Assembly: GCA_017531065.1 (NCBI GenBank)
Contig: JAFXLR010000054.1
Span: 1-8,978 of the forward strand
Source: Bacilli bacterium
GTDB lineage: Bacteria > Bacillota_I > Bacilli_A > RFN20 > CAG-826
Reading direction: 5' to 3'
Length of the DNA: 8,978 nucleotides
Position numbers and translations under genes: made by a program. The notes under the pieces are model-generated. The model was given only the letters and a program-made list of their open reading frames with translations, searched no databases and was not told the DNA's origin. The number at the start of each line of letters is the position of its first letter. The first letter of the stretch is position 1. Positions 7,406 through 8,978 of the stretch are shown in pieces.

Positions 7406-8419
7406 TTAGTTTTCAGAATTCTGTGCAGGTTTTGCAGCAGATTTTGGGTTTTCTCTCTTTTCGGAAGGATCGCGGTAAGAAAGGGAGATCTGGTTGAATG
7501 GGATGTCGACTCCGTTGTTGACGAAAAGGAGATAGAGCTCTCTATTGAGGGCGCGTTCGACGGCGAATCTATCTTTCTCGTCGCAGTGACAAGCAATCTT
7601 AAGATCGACGCTCGAAGCGCTTAAGGCAGAGACGCCAAGGTATTCAGGATCACCAACCATCTGAGGGATGTTGGCTTTGATCTCGTTAAGGTTCGAACGG
7701 ATTATTTCCTCAACGCGTGGAAGGTTCTCGTTGTAGTCGATGGTGATTACCGCTAAAGCGAGGGATGGGTTCTCACTGAGGTTAACGACTGTGGTGATGT
7801 GGGAGTTGTTGATGGTTTTGACGTTGCCGGAAAGGTCAACAATCTTGGTCGTGGTAAGACCGATTTCGGTAACGGTTCCGTAATAGTCATCGATGACGAC
7901 GATATCGCCGACTTTGAATTCGCTTTCGAAGACGATGTTAATACCAGCGATGATGTCACTGATAAGTGACTGGGCACCAAGACCAATGATAAGAGCGATG
8001 ATACCAGCGCTAACAAGAAGCGCGGTTGAGTTAACGCCCCAAACGGCGATAACAAGAAGGATTGAAACGATAAGGCCTGCGTAACGAGCAAAGGAAGCTA
8101 AGAGGCTGAGTGTCGTCTTGGTTTTAGAGGAAACTCTTTTTGGAAGGCGAAGGATGAGGTTGAGCGCGTTCGCAATGCCCATGCAAAGGCAGATGTAGTA
8201 GATGCTGCCGAGGATGCGTGGCCAGACATCGTCGAAGCCACCGGTCATTGCGACCGAAAGATTAAGGCACGTTGCGATTGTTTTGCCTTCGTAAATGATT
8301 GTGACAATACTCATGACGATGACATAAGCAAGTCCAAGAAGCCATAAAATGACCCCTGCGATGAGGTTGACTCTCTGCTCTTTAGGCATCGAAAGCCATT
8401 TTTGTTTGAGGTTTGACAT
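7406..8419 (-). CDS. MscS-family mechanosensitive ion channel
   Basis: A 337-residue small-conductance-type channel that would open under membrane tension to release solutes during hypo-osmotic shock. TM1 is about 17-42 and TM2 about 66-91. A third hydrophobic segment (about 111-130) leads into the pore helix (SAGIIALIIGLGAQSLISDI, 137-156, matching the Gly/Ala-rich TM3 of MscS). Next comes the beta domain with FKVGDIVVIDDYYGTVTEIGLTTTKI (168-193), the strongest family signature, and a C-terminal alpha/beta vestibule (about 218-315). A polar, disordered tail ends the protein. Length and order fit the YkuT/MscS subgroup. The frame is open to 8575 inside the tmRNA, but AGGAGA (8425-8430) lies 5 nt before the ATG at 8419 and the extension would overlap the tmRNA, so 8419 is the start. 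It precedes the surface protein gene by 19 nt and is probably cotranscribed with it. Confidence 0.93.
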   Translation of the reverse strand: MSNLKQKWLSMPKEQRVNLIAGVILWLLGLAYVIVMSIVTIIYEGKTIATCLNLSVAMTGGFDDVWPRILGSIYYICLCMGIANALNLILRLPKRVSSKTKTTLSLLASFARYAGLIVSILLVIAVWGVNSTALLVSAGIIALIIGLGAQSLISDIIAGINIVFESEFKVGDIVVIDDYYGTVTEIGLTTTKIVDLSGNVKTINNSHITTVVNLSENPSLALAVITIDYNENLPRVEEIIRSNLNEIKANIPQMVGDPEYLGVSALSASSVDLKIACHCDEKDRFAVERALNRELYLLFVNNGVDIPFNQISLSYRDPSEKRENPKSAAKPAQNSEN

Positions 8420-8424
8420 ATAAA

Positions 8425-8430
8425 TCTCCT
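8425..8430 (-). promoter_or_regulatory. Ribosome binding site deciding the mscS start
   Basis: AGGAGA on the minus strand lies 5 nt before the ATG at 8419. The longer open frame beginning at 8575 has no such site and would translate the 3' end of tmRNA and its terminator. Confidence 0.85.
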
Positions 8431-8437
8431 GAGATAA

Positions 8438-8464
8438 CAAAAAAAATCTTACCACTATGTGGTA
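8438..8464 (-). terminator. Terminator-like hairpin in the mscS leader
   Basis: TACCAC (8450-8455) and GTGGTA (8459-8464) form a perfect 6-bp hairpin with a 3-nt loop. On the minus strand it is followed by AGA and eight Ts, ending about 8 nt before the mscS ribosome binding site. It could be an attenuator, a back-up terminator against tmRNA read-through, or an operator, since a candidate -10 (TATTAA, 8470-8475, with TTTATA at 8493-8498 and a 17-nt spacer) places transcription start at the hairpin itself. Confidence 0.5.
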
Positions 8465-8494
8465 GGAGATTAATACATTCATTTTCGTTGAATA

Positions 8495-8519
8495 TAAAAA
8501 ACCAGGCCTCGAGCCTGGG
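8495..8519 (-). terminator. Terminator of tmRNA
   Basis: On the minus strand CCAGGC-TCGAG-GCCTGG (8502-8518) is a perfect 6-bp GC-rich stem followed by TTTTTTAT. It begins 13 nt after the CCA end of ssrA. Confidence 0.93.
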
Positions 8520-8530
8520 ATTTTATTGGT

Positions 8531-8931
8531 TGGTGGAGCCGGCGAGAGTCGAACTCGCGTCCGAAGGATCTCCAACGAGGACGCCTACAGTTTAGGCTTC
8601 GTCGGAATTTAACTCACCGCTATGACGAAGTCAAAGAGCGGAAAGCTAGACCAATTGAATTTCACCATTTCCCTCTAGTCAAAGGTACGTGGCTATTGCC
8701 TTTGTATGATGCCCGAAACGCTTGAGAGGCACGAATCAAGCGAAGGACACGCTGCTCCTGGATCTATGCCAGGAAACCCTCAGGTTACTGATTAAGCGCA
8801 AGCGTACGAAGCGCGCATAGCGCGATTCGCATGGATATAACTGTTGTCAGTTATTGGTTTTTGATCTTAAGGTTTATCAGACCACTGCAATCCAGGCCAG
8901 ATCAATCCCCCGTCAAAACCGGAACGACCCC
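8531..8931 (-). ncRNA. ssrA: Transfer-messenger RNA (tmRNA)
   Basis: A 401-nt tmRNA that rescues stalled ribosomes and adds a degradation tag. The 5' end GGGGTCG (8925-8931) pairs over seven positions with CGGCTCC (8535-8541) before the encoded ACCA end (8531-8534), forming the tRNA-like acceptor stem. The T arm GCGAG-TTCGACT-CTCGC lies near the 3' end. By alignment to the Bacillus subtilis tmRNA as I recall it (AATAACT just before the resume codon), the tag frame starts at GAC 8846-8848, runs 18 codons and stops at TAA (8792-8794). It encodes DNSYIHANRAMRASYACA, to which the alanine carried by tmRNA is added first. The stem TCCTGG/CCAGGA follows the stop codon, as expected for the helix before the pseudoknots. 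It needs SmpB for function, and no smpB is in the window. The tag assignment is less certain than the gene itself. Confidence 0.96.
8792..8848 (-). other. Proteolysis tag reading frame within tmRNA
   Basis: Eighteen codons plus TAA. The resume codon GAC follows AATAACT, the expected context. The product ends Tyr-Ala-Cys-Ala instead of the usual Leu-Ala-Ala or the Tyr-Ala-Phe-Ala I recall from mycoplasmas. An alternative frame (ISMRIALCALRTLALNQ, stop 9 nt later) was considered, but its start context and end fit worse. Confidence 0.7.
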
Positions 8932-8946
8932 AACTATTAGAACAAT

Positions 8947-8976
8947 CCCAAGTTTGTGCTTGGGTGATTTAGTATA
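8947..8976 (-). promoter_or_regulatory. Putative tmRNA promoter -10 and leader hairpin
   Basis: On the minus strand TATACT (8971-8976) is a good -10 box, placing transcription start near 8964. The next bases CCCAAG-CACAAA-CTTGGG form a perfect 6-bp hairpin (8947-8964), leaving a leader of about 33 nt before the mature 5' end at 8931, which RNase P would remove. The -35 box would lie outside the window. The hairpin could instead end an upstream minus-strand transcript, but no T-run follows it. Confidence 0.45.
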
Positions 8977-8978
8977 AC

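Noticed and set aside
8420..8575. 52-residue N-terminal extension of the MscS reading frame (beginning MEILRTRVRLSPAPP)
   Set aside because: It translates the 3' end of tmRNA and its terminator. The RVRLSPAPP-type string is the usual artefact of reading a tRNA-like T arm, and a good ribosome binding site supports the start at 8419.
8531..8600. Possible separate tRNA gene at the CCA end
   Set aside because: The T arm and acceptor 3' strand have no D arm or anticodon arm beside them. The acceptor partner is the GGGGTCG at 8925-8931, so this is the tRNA-like domain of tmRNA.

Overview
The window looks like a chromosomal segment of a low-to-moderate GC member of the Bacillota, probably an uncultured gut Bacilli/Mollicutes-like lineage. 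This is inference. It rests on strong AGGAGG-type ribosome binding sites, compact Rho-independent terminators, a DUF1846 protein, a surface protein with InlB/Listeria-Bacteroides-type repeats, and a tmRNA whose tag starts with Asp and ends Tyr-Ala-Xaa-Ala, as I recall mycoplasma tags do. No mobile element, CRISPR array, integrase or phage gene is visible. The genes read as stable housekeeping and cell-envelope functions.

Layout. On the plus strand, eno (enolase, 126-1517) has its own promoter and terminator and is followed by a separately promoted DJ-1/PfpI-family gene (1591-2136). A bidirectional terminator at about 2140-2170 separates this pair from the rest, all of which is on the minus strand. 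Reading rightwards these are: a DUF1846 protein with a P-loop-like motif (2182-3666); a small protein with a beta-rich N-terminus and a charged coiled-coil tail (3778-4116); two tandem paralogous small membrane proteins (4312-4719 and 4878-5276); a 665-residue membrane-anchored repeat protein (5389-7386); an MscS-type mechanosensitive channel (7406-8419); and ssrA tmRNA (8531-8931).

Transcription units. Nearly every gene has its own hairpin terminator. The clear exception is mscS and the repeat protein, which lie 19 nt apart with no terminator or evident ribosome binding site between them, so they probably form a two-gene operon read from right to left. The two small membrane-protein paralogs share their leader and ribosome-binding-site sequence, which points to tandem duplication of the whole gene unit.

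I found no obvious new multi-gene system. The items most worth a second look are the tmRNA tag (an 18-codon reading frame with Arg, His, Met and Cys and an unusual YACA end), the repeat protein with its Thr/Ala/Ser-rich N-terminus coupled to a mechanosensitive channel, the duplicated small membrane proteins, and two insertions in enolase.
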